DNA of 64,000 nt from Stramonita haemastoma (taxonomy: Eukaryota; Mollusca; Gastropoda; Neogastropoda; Muricidae), in assembly GCA_030674155.1 (NCBI GenBank), contig CM060320.1, positions 8,167,793-8,231,792 on the forward strand, read 5' to 3'. The position numbers were made by a program, and so were the translations under genes. The notes under the pieces were generated by a model. That model worked only from the letters and a program-made list of their open reading frames with translations, made no database searches and was not told the origin of the DNA. Below are positions 11,230-23,400 of the stretch, in pieces. Each line of letters starts with the position of its first letter. Within the stretch, counting starts at the first letter, position 1.

Positions 11230-11592
11230 CGTACTTCTGTTAGAGTTCTGAGTTTCACCATTTGTGAGATTGTGCATATTCGATAGTTTTTGCCCCCCAT
11301 GAAAATAACCGTATTCCGTCTTTGGAATGCATGCTTGGTGGATTTGTATTTCCGTAACCCACCGAACGCTGGCATGAATTACGAGGTTTTTTACGTACAT
11401 GTTTGATCTTCTGCATGTGTGTATACACGAAGGGGATTTGAGGCATTAGAAATCTGCACTTGAAGTTGACCTGGAAGATCGAAAAAACTCTCCACCCTCA
11501 TTTCACCAGATATTGCCAATATTCAAACCCACGACTTCATGAACCCATGGGAATAAAGTCGAACGGTCTTAACCACTCGGCTATAGCGTCCA
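11230..11592 (-). mobile_element. SINE-D, tRNA-Ser/Leu-like head
   Basis: The minus strand reads GACGCTATAGCCGAGTGGTT at 11592-11573, a strong tRNA A-box context. A long variable-arm-like stretch follows, then GTGGGTTTGAATATTGG as a decayed B box. A long variable region is typical of tRNA-Ser and tRNA-Leu. The body towards 11235 resembles the 3' part of the SINE at 1245-1310. Not a functional tRNA. Confidence 0.6.
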
Positions 11593-11689
11593 TCGAAGTG
11601 AATATGAAATGGGCATGTAGCACACCTTCCCTTTCTTCCAATACAGCCAGTAATTCCGTTTCCTTCTTCATGCTGTTGCCTCTTTTCCC

Positions 11690-12000
11690 TGACACAAAAG
11701 TAACAGGATTGTTCACAGCCAAACTCCCCCTTACAGCTGAAGAATACTTACAGGTCTGAGAAGGATTTCTGAGTCAAACACGCTGCTTGTCTTCAGTCCT
11801 CAGTCTATGCCTCCCTTGATTAGGGCTTCGTGTTGGCAGAAATCGGGGAATGGATGGATAGATATTGGATAGCGGACGAAATTATCTCAATGCAAAATGA
11901 TTGCGGATATTAGGTTTGCGCCGATTTTGTTCAGGTCAGTAATTTCTTAACCTGTGTTTGGCAGTCCCTTCTAATTTGGTTTCTTAAGTGCATCAGTTTT
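11690..12000. repeat. REP-2 copy 3, partial
   Basis: The AGTAACAGGATTGTTCACAG block and the later TTCAGGTCAGTAATTTCTTA block match copies 1 and 2. An imperfect GGATGGATAGATATTGGATA occupies the middle. Confidence 0.45.
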
Positions 12001-12007
12001 CTGGCCT

Positions 12008-12021
12008 CGATAGATAGATAG

Positions 12022-12062
<41 letters not shown>

Positions 12063-12330
12063 TAGATAGATAGATAGATACATACATACATACATACATA
12101 CATCATGCATGCATGCATCAGCATGCATACATACATACAATACATACATACATACATAACATACATACATACTAATACATACATAATATACATACATACA
12201 TACATACAACATACATACATACATACATACATACATACATACATACATACATACATACATACATACATACATACATACATAGACAAACAAACAGACAGAC
12301 AGACCGACAGAGAGACAGACAGACAGACAG
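12008..12330. repeat. GATA/CATA/GACA compound array
   Basis: (GATA)n passes into (CATA)n for about 200 bp, with ATGC interruptions, and then into (GACA)n. Confidence 0.95.
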
Positions 12331-12840
12331 ATTTTTTAAAGAAAAAAAGGACAGATGCCTAATAAATATCTCAACTAAGCACTTTTAAGTTTCTCATTGA
12401 ATGGGTGGTGGCATTTCACAGCACACATGATCCATCTTGTTGTTCGTCATATCTGATACAATATTGGAGTGTAGAAAACCTGGCCTACAATGTATTACTG
12501 TTTTTGCCAGTACTTCTATATGCCCAGACATGCTAGTTTTGATATTCTTCAAATCCATGTAACCACTGACCCCCACACAAGGTCGTACGGAGGAGGGGTA
12601 GGGGGGTGTCTTGAAATGAAATATTAATGTCTGAAATTGGAAACTCCATACCAACATCGCAGCCAATACGAAAGGCTGGGGTGCACTCTGCAAGAGCAAT
12701 AAACAGGACGCTGAAAGTTTCATGATGCTCTACCACTGGTGCACTGGTGTGAGGGAGAACCAGTCCACATCGTGCAGTGTTAGGTTTCCTGAAAGATGTG
12801 TCACAGAGGGCAAAGCATTCCATATACACTGCATCAATTC
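12331..12840. other. Unassigned interval
   Basis: No recognisable gene or family copy. Short open frames on the minus strand run on into Cys-Val repeats and have no family resemblance. Confidence 0.45.
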
Positions 12841-12992
<152 letters not shown>

Positions 12993-13005
12993 ATAAAAAA
13001 TATAA

Positions 13006-13045
13006 GACACACACACACACACACCACGCACGCGCGCGCGCGCGC

Positions 13046-13081
<36 letters not shown>
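13006..13081. repeat. CA/CG microsatellite
   Basis: (CA)n interrupted by a (CG)n core near 13029-13046, an alternating purine-pyrimidine tract with Z-DNA potential. Confidence 0.95.
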
Positions 13082-13083
<2 letters not shown>

Positions 13084-13821
13084 TCCACTCATCATATACC
13101 TAACCAACTGCATATCTGGATGCAAATAATTATGCAAATCTCTGCAGCTTCAGACATCAGTCCAAGGCCAAAAGGAGCCTTTGCCTTGAGGTTGCTAACC
13201 TCAAAAACCAGACGAAAAATACACTTCATGAATATGCAAGTCAAATCACGTGCCCTTAAACGTATACGGCTTACACAGAATTATGTAGTGGTGTGTGGTT
13301 TAAAGATAACGCACATATCTTCGAAATGTAGGCTGGTCTTCAGCCATATGATACGTTGATATGCTTTTCTTCCCATTTCATTACGCGTTGTGTGTGCTAG
13401 TCTTTTTGTGTCCAACTGTGAACTAAAAGTCCTTGAGTTTGGATCTGTTTATCGGGTACAGAGAACTTCTCTTTTGCAACTTTCTGGAGAAAAATAAACT
13501 TTTAATTGTAAACAAGAACACGCGAAATCAGAAAAGTATACGTACAATTATGATGAGCCTGTTTTCATTTACGTGCTTTACTCCTGAGCAACAGTCAAAA
13601 TTCATGAATAGGAAAAAAAAACTTGTATCCACAATGTTATGCATTATTTAACAATACAAGATGACAAATAAGCAGTTTGTTTTTATTCTGTATAAGCGAT
13701 GCGATCTATGCAATGCAATGCAGTGCATTCAAATATAGTGTTGTGCGAAACAGTATAATTGACATCACCATCTTCCCTTCAAGAAGAGAATTACCAAATC
13801 TTTAGACTAGAAGTGCACATG
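13082..13821. other. Unassigned interval
   Basis: Apparently unique sequence with short open frames only. I recognise nothing in them. Confidence 0.5.
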
Positions 13822-13835
13822 CGCACACACGCGCG

Positions 13836-13907
<72 letters not shown>

Positions 13908-13939
13908 CATACACACACGACAACAACACACACACAACA

Positions 13940-14010
<71 letters not shown>
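13822..14010. repeat. CA microsatellite
   Basis: Two long (CA)n blocks separated by ACAACAACACA-type interruptions. Confidence 0.95.
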
Positions 14011-14014
<4 letters not shown>

Positions 14015-14557
14015 TACACCGGTAGTTGCTGCAAATATCAGTATCGAGTTAACCGTTTGCCACAGGGTTAATAGCCACAAGGACATCACTGGTCAGACAA
14101 AATGACCAATGAATATGGAAATGAATTCGCTTGACATTTTGTACATCGCATGGGGGGGTTGCAGCCACGCTCAAGGACAAATGAAAGCTTCGATGTTTTG
14201 CCACATTGGGAATTGGGCAATGACATATAGACCCGAATTGCTAATAGACAGACTGCAGAAAGCATACCCCTATTCCCACCGCCATACCTTTAAAATGGCC
14301 TTTAACAACGAAAAAAAGACCGCGCGAAAAAAATTTTTGAATAGCTCTCTACACAAAACACCACTTGACCCAGAAGCTAAAGTTGGGCTGAACCTAAAAG
14401 ACTTGATATGTAAATTTTACAGATTTCCCACCATCACATGTTAAAACGCCTGGTCATCGGAATAATGGATGAAGAGTTTACAATTTTCACACCACCATTG
14501 CAGAGGGACAGGAACAAAATTAATAGGACAGAAAATCTAGGATTGACAGCACAGCGC
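14011..14557. other. Unassigned interval with a 111-codon open frame
   Basis: The plus strand is open from 14109 to 14444 (111 residues). The product starts MNMEMNSLDILYIAW and is rather basic towards its C-terminus. I recognise no family, domain or signal peptide, and the neighbours are simple repeats. It could be a decayed element or chance. Confidence 0.3.
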
Positions 14558-14625
14558 GCTCTCTGTCTCTGTCTCTGTCTCTGTCTGTCTTTCTATCTGT
14601 CTGTCTGTCTGTCTCTGTCTCTGTC

Positions 14626-14660
<35 letters not shown>

Positions 14661-14715
14661 TCTATCTCATCTATCTATCTCATCTATCTATCTATCTATC
14701 TCTATCTATCTCTCT
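14558..14715. repeat. CT/GTCT/CTAT array
   Basis: (CTCTGT)n, (CT)n and (CTAT)n in succession. Confidence 0.95.
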
Positions 14716-15221
14716 TGCACGCTACGTACTAATTCCCTCGTCATCCCTGGGCAAAGCCTTATTGGTCACCACACACTACTATACACAGATAGGCTTAGAT
14801 TGCCTGTCTCCGCAGGAACTATAACGGTGCTTGGTACAAGTGAGCGCGAGATGGATTAGATGGATTAGGACAGATATTGCATGGGAAGTGGAGGGTGGGG
14901 AAAAGGGGGGGGAGTGTTTTTGTGTCTTGTGTACTGGGAAAGAGAAGGAATGAAAGAAGGAGGGAAGTGCGATTTTGGAAACTTTTTGAAGGAAATAAGA
15001 GTGCGAGAGGTTGTGGGTAGGTGTATGTGTTGGTATGTGGGTATAGTTAAAGTGTTAGTGGAAAGTTAGTGCAGATGTAGTGTGTGGTACGTGAAAAAAC
15101 GTATAGTAAATGTGTGCCAATGATAAAGCAGGATCTTCACAAGCCTCTTCTACAGCAGCAACTTCGATGATAGAAGCAACAAAATAAATGGTTAGATGAT
15201 ATAGATAGCAGTGATGATGGA
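14716..15221. other. Unassigned interval
   Basis: Includes a G-rich stretch at 14884-15070. No gene recognised. Confidence 0.45.
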
Positions 15222-15349
15222 AAGGTAAAGCAGCGAGGTAGAGGAGATGGGCGCCGCCCTCAATATGCTTGGCCCCTGGAGAAGCTGAGGTCTCTGATGC
15301 CTCCCTCTCCTACGATCACGTAGTTTTTGAGACACCTTTACCTTTACCT
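15222..15349 (+). mobile_element. SINE-5S copy, 3' part
   Basis: GCAGCGAGGTAGAGGAGATG, GGGCGCCGCCCTCAATATGC and the terminal ACACCTTTACCTTTACCTAC match the 3' half of the chimeric SINE at 28648-28950. The tRNA/5S head is missing, as expected of 5' truncation. Confidence 0.8.
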
Positions 15350-15351
15350 AC

Positions 15352-15462
15352 TATTCTGTTAAATTTTTGTGCATTACTAAGTAACATTTTGTTAAATTTT
15401 TGTTGCATTACTATGTAACATTCTGTTAATTTTTTTGTTGCAATACTCTACAACATTTCTGC
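15352..15462. repeat. Three-copy tandem repeat, about 35-45 bp
   Basis: CTGTTAAATTTTTGTTGCAT followed by TACTATGTAACATT occurs three times with small changes. Confidence 0.8.
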
Positions 15463-15479
15463 ATTATTTTCTGCCGAGT

Positions 15480-15720
15480 CATACAGAGAAACCCACCACA
15501 TCATTCCTAACACTTACACCGTCTCTCCATAACAAGCTTTCAATATCCCTCACTTTACTTGATACCCTAGAGAGGTAAAGTGCCTAAAGTCTTCATAGTA
15601 TCGATCGGACAACCATTATCAGACACAGTTATTGATTACCCAGACCCCCAAAAAAACAGACAGGGATCGAACCGAGGGCACTTGTGCAGCGTGCCACTTA
15701 ACTCGTCTGCTATGGAAAAT
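15480..15720 (-). mobile_element. tRNA-like SINE head, minus strand
   Basis: The minus strand gives TAGCAGACGAGTTAAGTGGC (15711-15692), then a good B box, CGGTTCGATCCC (15677-15666). Spacing is compatible with a tRNA-derived head. The body does not clearly match SINE-A or SINE-B. Confidence 0.45.
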
Positions 15721-15845
15721 GTCGATGGATAATATGAAATGTAAAGGCGACAATCCTGAATGCTACTTAGGGCGTCCCCTTAGTCCTTGCTGACCATCAC
15801 ATCACATCTGGGGGTAAAGTGGGTGCAGAGGAGATTGGGTGGCAT

Positions 15846-16071
<226 letters not shown>

Positions 16072-16589
16072 GGGACTGAAAGGTTGATGGAGGGCAGTAC
16101 AGTGTAAGGTGGGTGAGGAGTAATACTCTGTAGGAAGAGGAAGGAAGGAAGGCAAGGAGGGAGGTGGAGGCAAAGGGCTGTGGGGGTCCATATGGAGGGG
16201 GGTGGGGTTGTAACCAAGTTTTATGTCGATAGTGTTGGTGTTTGTTGGGCGGAGAATCAGGGAAGTGACGATATATAGAGAGTCTATAATGGTCTCTGAG
16301 CTGAGATTACTGATCTGCGATAGTTGTTTGTTTTCTTTTTCTTTTTCTTTCTTTCTTGTTTTGTTTTGGAAACTTGATGTATAATAATTATAATCATAAT
16401 AACCATTACCATACTCACAATCATAATATTCATAATGATTGTAATAATGATGAATTGAAGTTATACAGCACTATATATCGTGTAAAACTAAATCCTAGTG
16501 CTTGTCGTCTCATATGTCGTATCAAATTTTCTTTTTGTTTATAGTATAACCCTTTTTTTGCTGGCAACGTGGTTGATGATACATTTTTA
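16072..16589. other. Unassigned interval
   Basis: G-rich to 16210, AT-rich from 16380. No gene or family copy recognised. Confidence 0.45.
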
Positions 16590-16861
16590 TCTTACCTTAC
16601 CTTCCCCTATCTAATCTTATCTAATCTTATCTTTTCTTTTCTTTTTCTTTTCATGTCTTGTCTTATCCCTGAGGCCGTTGGTCTTTATCTACTGTTGTGA
16701 ATCATGCTATTACCCCGTTATTCCAGGACATTCACCTTTTCACCGAGGTCGGTACTGCGGTGTGGTTGTGGTCTTGGACACGAGATCTCGAGTGATATTA
16801 GAGTACAGATTTAAATTGCCACAAAGCTGTCCGTTTCCCTGGGTTTATCATTGATTTTAGG

Positions 16862-16975
16862 AAGGAAAATAGCAGGATGGTTAAGACGTTCAACTGCCAA
16901 CAAGTAAACCATGAGGTTCTGGGCTCAATTCCCAGAACGGGAAGAACAAGGACGAGCACATATTTAACATTATGA
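16862..16975 (+). mobile_element. SINE-C tRNA-like head
   Basis: ATAGCAGGATGGTTAAGACG (A-box region, 16871-16890) is followed by GGTTCTGGGCTCAATTCCCA, in which CTCAATTCC is a weakened B box. The same head precedes 29138-29440. Only the head and a short body are recognisable. Confidence 0.6.
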
Positions 16976-17052
16976 CAGACTCGATTACAAGATACATATA
17001 TTTGAAAGTGTTTTTTTTAACTCTCCGTTTTCTACTAGGAAAGTTTTACTTT

Positions 17053-17092
17053 TAGGGGACAGGATAGCTCATGGTCAGAGCAATCGCTTTTT
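17053..17092 (+). mobile_element. SINE-5S tRNA-like head fragment
   Basis: GGACAGGATAGCTCATGGTC with AGAGCAATCGCTTTT closely follows the head of the chimeric SINE at 28651-28690. It breaks straight into reversed SINE-B, so this is a composite junction. Confidence 0.6.
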
Positions 17093-17352
17093 TCTATCAG
17101 AGTGGCTTTTTTTCTACAACACTTTGCCAGGGACAACCCTCTTGTTGCTGTGGGTTCTTTTACTTGCGCTAAATGCTGATGTGTAACACACGGGATATCG
17201 GTTTATCGTCTCATCCGAAAAACTTAGCACCCAGATCACCCTTCAATGGCCTAATGGGTGGGGGAAAAGTTTTGGGCCCAAACGGGATTCGAACCACCCG
17301 GACCTTTCGCTTTCTAGGCAGGCGCGTTACCTCTAGACCACCGATCCACTAT
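17093..17352 (-). mobile_element. SINE-B 5' two-thirds
   Basis: Read on the minus strand, the head GGTGGTCTAGAGGTAACGCG (17345-17326) and a B box GGTTCGAATCCCG (17297-17285) are both well preserved. The copy stops at the GCCACTCTGATAG block, so the 3' third seen at 8757 is absent. It abuts the opposed SINE-5S head. Confidence 0.75.
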
Positions 17353-17552
17353 GTACTATTCACGGATCCCCCGCTGGCTATTGTTAGCCATCACATAGGA
17401 GAGGGAGTTGGAGGAGCCTGGTACAGTGGACAGGGGTTGGGGGGGAGTGGAGGTTATAGTGTTACAGGGACTAAGAGATCGATGGAAATGAAACGTAGAT
17501 AGATGAGTGATGTTAGTTACAAGGGAGGAGACAGAAGTGGAAGGGATCTGTA

Positions 17553-17998
17553 CTTTTATTTCCTTTATTTCGAAAATGATGGAATAAGCGGAGAGTGGGG
17601 AAGCTGGTTGCAAAATCTTCATGGTGCCCCCACAGTTTGCGGGACTACGGGACAAGTGAAGGTGGAAGTGGGGGAATAAGCACTTATGTTGTTTTTGTTT
17701 CCATTTGGTCACAGCGCGCATGCAGACTTGTAAACTTTGTCATTCGTTCTCACCAGTTAAAATGGCCTAGTCCTCCAACTAGCGGAACAGGTTTTAGCAT
17801 GTGAGCAAAATGTTCCACGTACGTTCACACGCGGGACATCGATTTATAGTTTTATCAGGACTTTCGGGAGAACTGAAGTCGGCACTGATGTTAACTCCAG
17901 GGGGAAAATCCCCTTGGTGGTAGCTAAAACATGAGTTTGAACCCGGGCCTTCAGATCACCAGTGCAAAGCTCTAACCACCAGGCTACCCATGTGTGGA
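17553..17998 (-). mobile_element. SINE-A interrupted by an LINE-D tail
   Basis: The minus-strand SINE-A runs from TAGCCTGGTGGTTAGAGCTT at its head (17989-17970) to CCTTTATTTCG at its 3' end (plus strand near 17563). It is split by an 83 bp insertion. The B box is a diverged GGTTCAAACTC. Confidence 0.8.
17590..17672 (+). mobile_element. LINE-D (RTE-like) 3' tip insertion
   Basis: The insert encodes, across frames, a WGKLVAKSSW / MVPPQFAGLRDK* C-terminus like those at 49195-49355 and 60660-60795, followed by AAGTGAAGGTGGAAGTG. It is flanked by a 9 bp direct repeat, GGAATAAGC, at 17581-17589 and 17673-17681. That repeat is single-copy in other SINE-A copies, so this looks like a target-site duplication and an extremely 5'-truncated insertion. 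Confidence 0.7.
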
Positions 17999-18384
17999 TG
18001 GGCAAGGTGACAGCCCCTTTTTATAGCTAAATTTGCTGTGTTTGATACGAGGGAAGTTATCAATGAAGTAAGAAGCAGTTTCCTAGACGTGTGGTACAGA
18101 GAGATTCGTCTTGCTTTCTCTCTCAATATATTTTTTGCCTTTTTAATCTTATTTTTCTATCACAAACAATTCCATGAAAACGTATTTGCTTACAACTTAA
18201 GGAAGCATGCTGTTGTATTTTGTTGAAATGTTTTCTTTTTCTTTTATAGACGTGACATTTCTGTTAAGAATATATCTCTGATAGAACCATGGCGGTACCA
18301 AGGTATGAGGAAGTTAACCACTGCTGTTGTTATAATTGTTCTAAAATGCTCACTCAGATTACAAGATTCACGCGTCAGCATGAT
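17999..18384. other. Unassigned interval
   Basis: AT-rich, with no recognised feature. Confidence 0.45.
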
Positions 18385-18385
18385 A

Positions 18386-18471
<86 letters not shown>

Positions 18472-18483
18472 CGTCTGTCCGTC

Positions 18484-18570
<87 letters not shown>

Positions 18571-18575
18571 GTCTC
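18385..18575. repeat. GTCT then CT array
   Basis: (GTCT)n of about 100 bp followed by (CT)n of about 85 bp. Confidence 0.95.
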
Positions 18576-19183
18576 TGAGAGTATACACCAATTCTAGCAC
18601 TCCACACTTCCAACTCCCACACTCATGTTCCCCAATATTGACGAGAGGAAAGGTAAAGAACCTAACCCCACAAGGGAAGAGGAGGGGACTGATAATGGGC
18701 ACCAGAGGTCGCTATAAGTAGTGCATTTAGGGTTGTCGCTCTTTACACTTCCCATCAAGCCTCAGCCATATCGGGTCAAAGGTCAGCTTCCCATGGAAGA
18801 GGGACTTCGATCCCTGAACATCACAAAAGACTGGGGCAGAGAGATTTCTGTTGGAGGAGGGCGAAATTCGATGGCGATGAACTTTTAGTCTGTCCTCTTT
18901 ATAGCCTGGGGACGGGGAGGGAGGGGAGGGACTAAGAGGAGCTGGAAATGGAATTAAGTTTGCTGCAAGTTGTGAGAAGACTTTGAGGTGGGAGAAGGGG
19001 GAGGGGAGGGGGACGTTTTGATGGGTTGTCAGTTCTCATTACTTTATAAAACCCTCCACTTCCTTCTCTTCTTTCTCATCTTTCTCCTCACCTTTCTTCT
19101 TCATCGTCTTTGTCTTCTTGCGTACAAAATCATTTTAGAAAATTAATGATGAACGGGCTTTTCTTGATAATCAGGAGATGAAG
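18576..19183. other. Unassigned interval
   Basis: G-rich around 18900-19015, pyrimidine-rich around 19050-19110. No recognised gene or family copy. Confidence 0.45.
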
Positions 19184-19390
<207 letters not shown>

Positions 19391-19393
19391 GAG

Positions 19394-19560
19394 ACACACA
19401 CACACAGACACAGACACAGACAGAGAGATAGAGATCAAATCAAATCAAATGAAATCAAATCAAAATTTTATTTCCAGATGGTACATTGAGTAAGCAATAA
19501 ATTTGCTTTTTTTATCAAGCCATCTATCTAAAAAAAATATAAAAAATTAAAAAATATGAA
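19394..19560 (-). mobile_element. REP-1 copy 1 (retroelement 3' end)
   Basis: TTTATTTCCAGATGGTACAT followed by TGAGTAAGCA and TTTTTTATCAAGCCATCTAT is shared with 29945-30060, 39904-40010 and, inverted, 31215-31290. On the minus strand it ends in short tandem units (ATTTG)n, like a LINE or SINE tail. Family unknown. Confidence 0.65.
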
Positions 19561-19869
19561 AAAACAAACAAATCTGCATGCACACAAGAAACAAACACAG
19601 CAAATACAAAAACAAAAACAAAAACTAAAATCCACTTAAACAAAAAACAGACTAACAGAAATGAAGCAGTAAGCAAACAAGCAAGTTAACCAAGAAAACC
19701 CCACCCAAAAACTATATAGTTACAAAATTGTTACAATTTTAAACGAAAAAATAGACTCAAAAGGAACTTAAGAAAATACAATGATAAGAACAACAACAGT
19801 AATAACAACAATAATGATAATAATAATGATGATGATAATGTACTGTCAGACTCACTCTTTCACGTAGGC

Positions 19870-19893
19870 CACACTCACACACACACACACACG

Positions 19894-19988
<95 letters not shown>

Positions 19989-20049
19989 ACACACACACCA
20001 CAACACACACACACACACACACAACGCATACATGCGCGCACGCACGCGC

Positions 20050-20092
<43 letters not shown>
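19870..20092. repeat. CA microsatellite
   Basis: (CA)n of about 110 bp, then CG-containing interruptions, then (CA)n again. Confidence 0.95.
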
Positions 20093-20095
<3 letters not shown>

Positions 20096-20147
20096 ATCTG
20101 TATGTTTTGTTGTTGTTGTTATGTTGTTGTTGTTTTTTTTGGGGGGT

Positions 20148-20467
20148 TACATGAAGGATAATGGAATAAGTACTCACGTGCTTTTTTACATCCAGTCCCT
20201 GTATGAATGCAGTTTGTCAATCTTATCTGTTCCCACCGGCACACAATAGCCTTCTCTTATGAAAAGTGGAAGAGAATTTAACGTGTGCGCAAGATGTTCT
20301 GCGTACGTTTGCACACGGGGCCTCGGTTTATAGTCTCATCCAAAGGACTTTTGAGGAGAGTGGTGTCAACACTAATGTTAACTCCAGGGGAAAAATCCTC
20401 TCAAACGGGAATCGAACCCTGGTCGCCAAATTGCTAGCGCAATGTTATGACCACTAGGCTATCCCTG
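20148..20467 (-). mobile_element. SINE-A, near full length, at satellite edge
   Basis: The tRNA-like head at 20465-20410 includes TAGCCTAGTGGTCATAACAT and a B-box region GGTTCGATTCCC. The 3' end is at 20148. Its head abuts the first unit of the 390 bp satellite array. Confidence 0.85.
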
Positions 20468-23400
20468 ACACTGACAAACACCAGCGCGCGTACACGCATG
20501 CATACACATCCCCCGGCCCAAAAGATGCGGTTGTGGGAAATGACGGGACCCAAAGAGCCGGTATCAGCCCGTCCTACCCCAACTTTTGCACGGTTACAGA
20601 ACCCAAGGCACACAGACAATATGCCACTGTATGCATACACCCTCTCCTACAGTTTTCCATGTGTGTGGCGCCGGTCATGTGGCGACTCCGCAGCCCTCAA
20701 GAGCTGAGAAAGCTAGTTTCTTGCAATTAAATCTGCTACAGTGTACGCAACAAAAACCAGCAGGGTGCAAAATAATAATGACAATATACACCAATATCAT
20801 GCACCACAGCAAGGTGCAGGGTCCCCTCCACATGCGTGCACACAAACAAACACACTGACAAACACAAGCGCACGCGCGCCTGCGCACACGAATACACAGC
20901 CCCCAGCCAAAAAGGTGCGGTTTGGGGCAAAGACCGGACCCAAAGAGCCGTTTTCAGGCCCGTCCTACCCCGACTTTTGCACAGTTACAGACCCCAAGGC
21001 ACACAGACAATATGGCACTGTATGCATACACCCTCTCCTGCCATTTTCCATGTGTGTGGCGCGGACTTGTGGCGACTCGGCAGCCCTAAAGAGCTGAGAA
21101 AGCTAGTTTCTTGCAAGAAGATCTGCTACTGTGTTCGCAACAAAAACCAAGCTGGGGCACAATAATAATGACAATATACACCAATATCATGCACAACAGC
21201 AAATGCAGGGTCCCCTCCACATGCGCGCACACAAACAAACAGACTGAAAAACTCCAACGGCACGTGCGTGTGCGAACGCATACACAACCACCGGCAAAAA
21301 AAGGTGCAGTTTTGCGCAAAGACGGGACCCAAAGACCCGTCTTCAGGCCCGTCCTACCCCAACTTTTGTACGGGTACAGACCCCAAGGCACACAGACAAT
21401 TTTGCACTGTATGCATACACCCTCTCCTACCGTTTTCCATGTGTGTGGCGCCGGACTTGTGGCGATTCCACAGCCCTCAAGAGCTGAGATAGCTAGTTTC
21501 TTGCAAGGAAATCAGCTACAGTCTACGCAACAACAACGAATCAGGGCGCACAATAATGACAATATACAGCAATATCATGCACCACAGCAAAGTGCAGGGT
21601 CCCCTCCACATACGCGAACACAAACAAACACACTGACAAACATCAGCGAGCGCGCGCGTGCGCGCACGCATATACAACCCCCGGCCGAAAAGATGCAGTT
21701 TTGGGCAAAAACGAGACTGAAAGAGCCGTTTTCAGGTCCGTCCTACCGCACCTTTGCACGGTTACAGACCCAAGGCACACAGAAAATATGGCACTGTATG
21801 CATACACCCTCTCCTACCATTTTCCATGTGTGTGGCGCCGGACTTGTAGCGACTCCAAAGCCCTCAAGAGCTGAGAAAGGTAGTTTCTTGCAAGGAAATA
21901 TTGTACAGTGTACGCAATACAAACCAAGCAGGACGCACAATAATAAACCACTATATATCAATATTATGCACCACACCAAAGTGCAGGGTCCCCTCCACAT
22001 GCGCACACAAAAAACAAACACACAGACAAACATAAGCGCGCTCGCGCGTACGCGCACGCATACACATCCCCCGGCCAAAAAGGTGCGTTTTAGGGCAAAT
22101 ACGGGACCCAAAGAGACGTTTTCAGGCCCGTCCTAGCACAACTTTTGCACGGTTACAGAACCCAAGGCACAAAGACAGTATGGCACTGTACGCATAAAAC
22201 CCTCTCCTACGATTTTCCATGTGTTTGGCGCCAGACCTGTGGCGACTCCGCAGCCCTCACGAGCTGAGCAAGCTAGTTTCTTGCAAGGAAATCTGCTACA
22301 GTGTACGCAACAAAACCAAGCAGGGCGCACAATAATAATGACAATATACAGCAATATCATGCATCACAGCAAAGTGTAGGGTCCCCTCCACATGCACAAA
22401 CACAAATAAACACACTGACAAACAACCAGCGCGCGCGCGCGTGCTCGCACGCATACACAACCCCCGACCAGAATGATGCGTTTGGGGCAATGACGGGACA
22501 CAAAGAGCCGTTTTCAGGCCCGTCCTACCCAAACTTTCGCACGGTTACAGAACCCAGGGCACCAAGACAACATATCACTGTATGCATACACCCTCTCCTA
22601 CCATTTTCCATGTGTGTGGCGCCGGACCTGTGGCGACTCCACAGCCCTCAAGAGCTGAGAAAGCTAATTTCTTACAAGGAAATAGTGTACAGTGTATGCA
22701 ACAAAAACCAAGCAGGGCGCACAATGATAATGACAATACACAGCAATATTATGCGCACAGCAAAGTGCAGGGTCCCCTCCACATGCGCACACACAACAAA
22801 CACACTGATAAACACCAGCGCGCGCACGTGTACGCGCATGCATACACACACCCCGGCAAAAAAGGTGCATTTTAGGGCAAAGACGAGACCCAAAGAGACG
22901 TTTTCAGGCCCGTCCTACCGCAACTTTTTGCACGGTTACAGAACCCAAGGTACCAAGACAACATGGCACTGTATCCATACACCGTCTTTTACCATTTTCC
23001 ATGTGTGTGGCTCCAGACTTGTGGCGACTCCGCAGCTCTCAAAAGCTGAGAGAGTGAGTTTCTTGGAAGGAAGATTGCTACAGTGTGCGCAACAAAAACC
23101 AAGCAGGGCGCAAAATAATGATGACAATATACCGCAATATCATGCATCACAGCAAAGTGCAGGGTCCTCTCCACATGCGCACACACAAACAAACACACTG
23201 ACAAATACAAGCGCGCGAGCGCGTACGCGCACATATACACAACCCCCAGCCAAAAAGGTGCGGTTTTGGGCAAAGACACACCTAAAGAGTCGTTTTCAGG
23301 CCCGTCCTACCCCAACTTTTGCACGGTTACACAACCCTAGGCACCAAGACAATATGGCACTGTATGCATACACCCCATCCTACCATTTTCCATATGTGTG

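Noticed and set aside
14109..14444. A 111-codon plus-strand ORF as a host gene
   Set aside because: No recognised motif, no splice or promoter signal that I can support, and it is flanked by microsatellites. Mentioned only within the unassigned interval.
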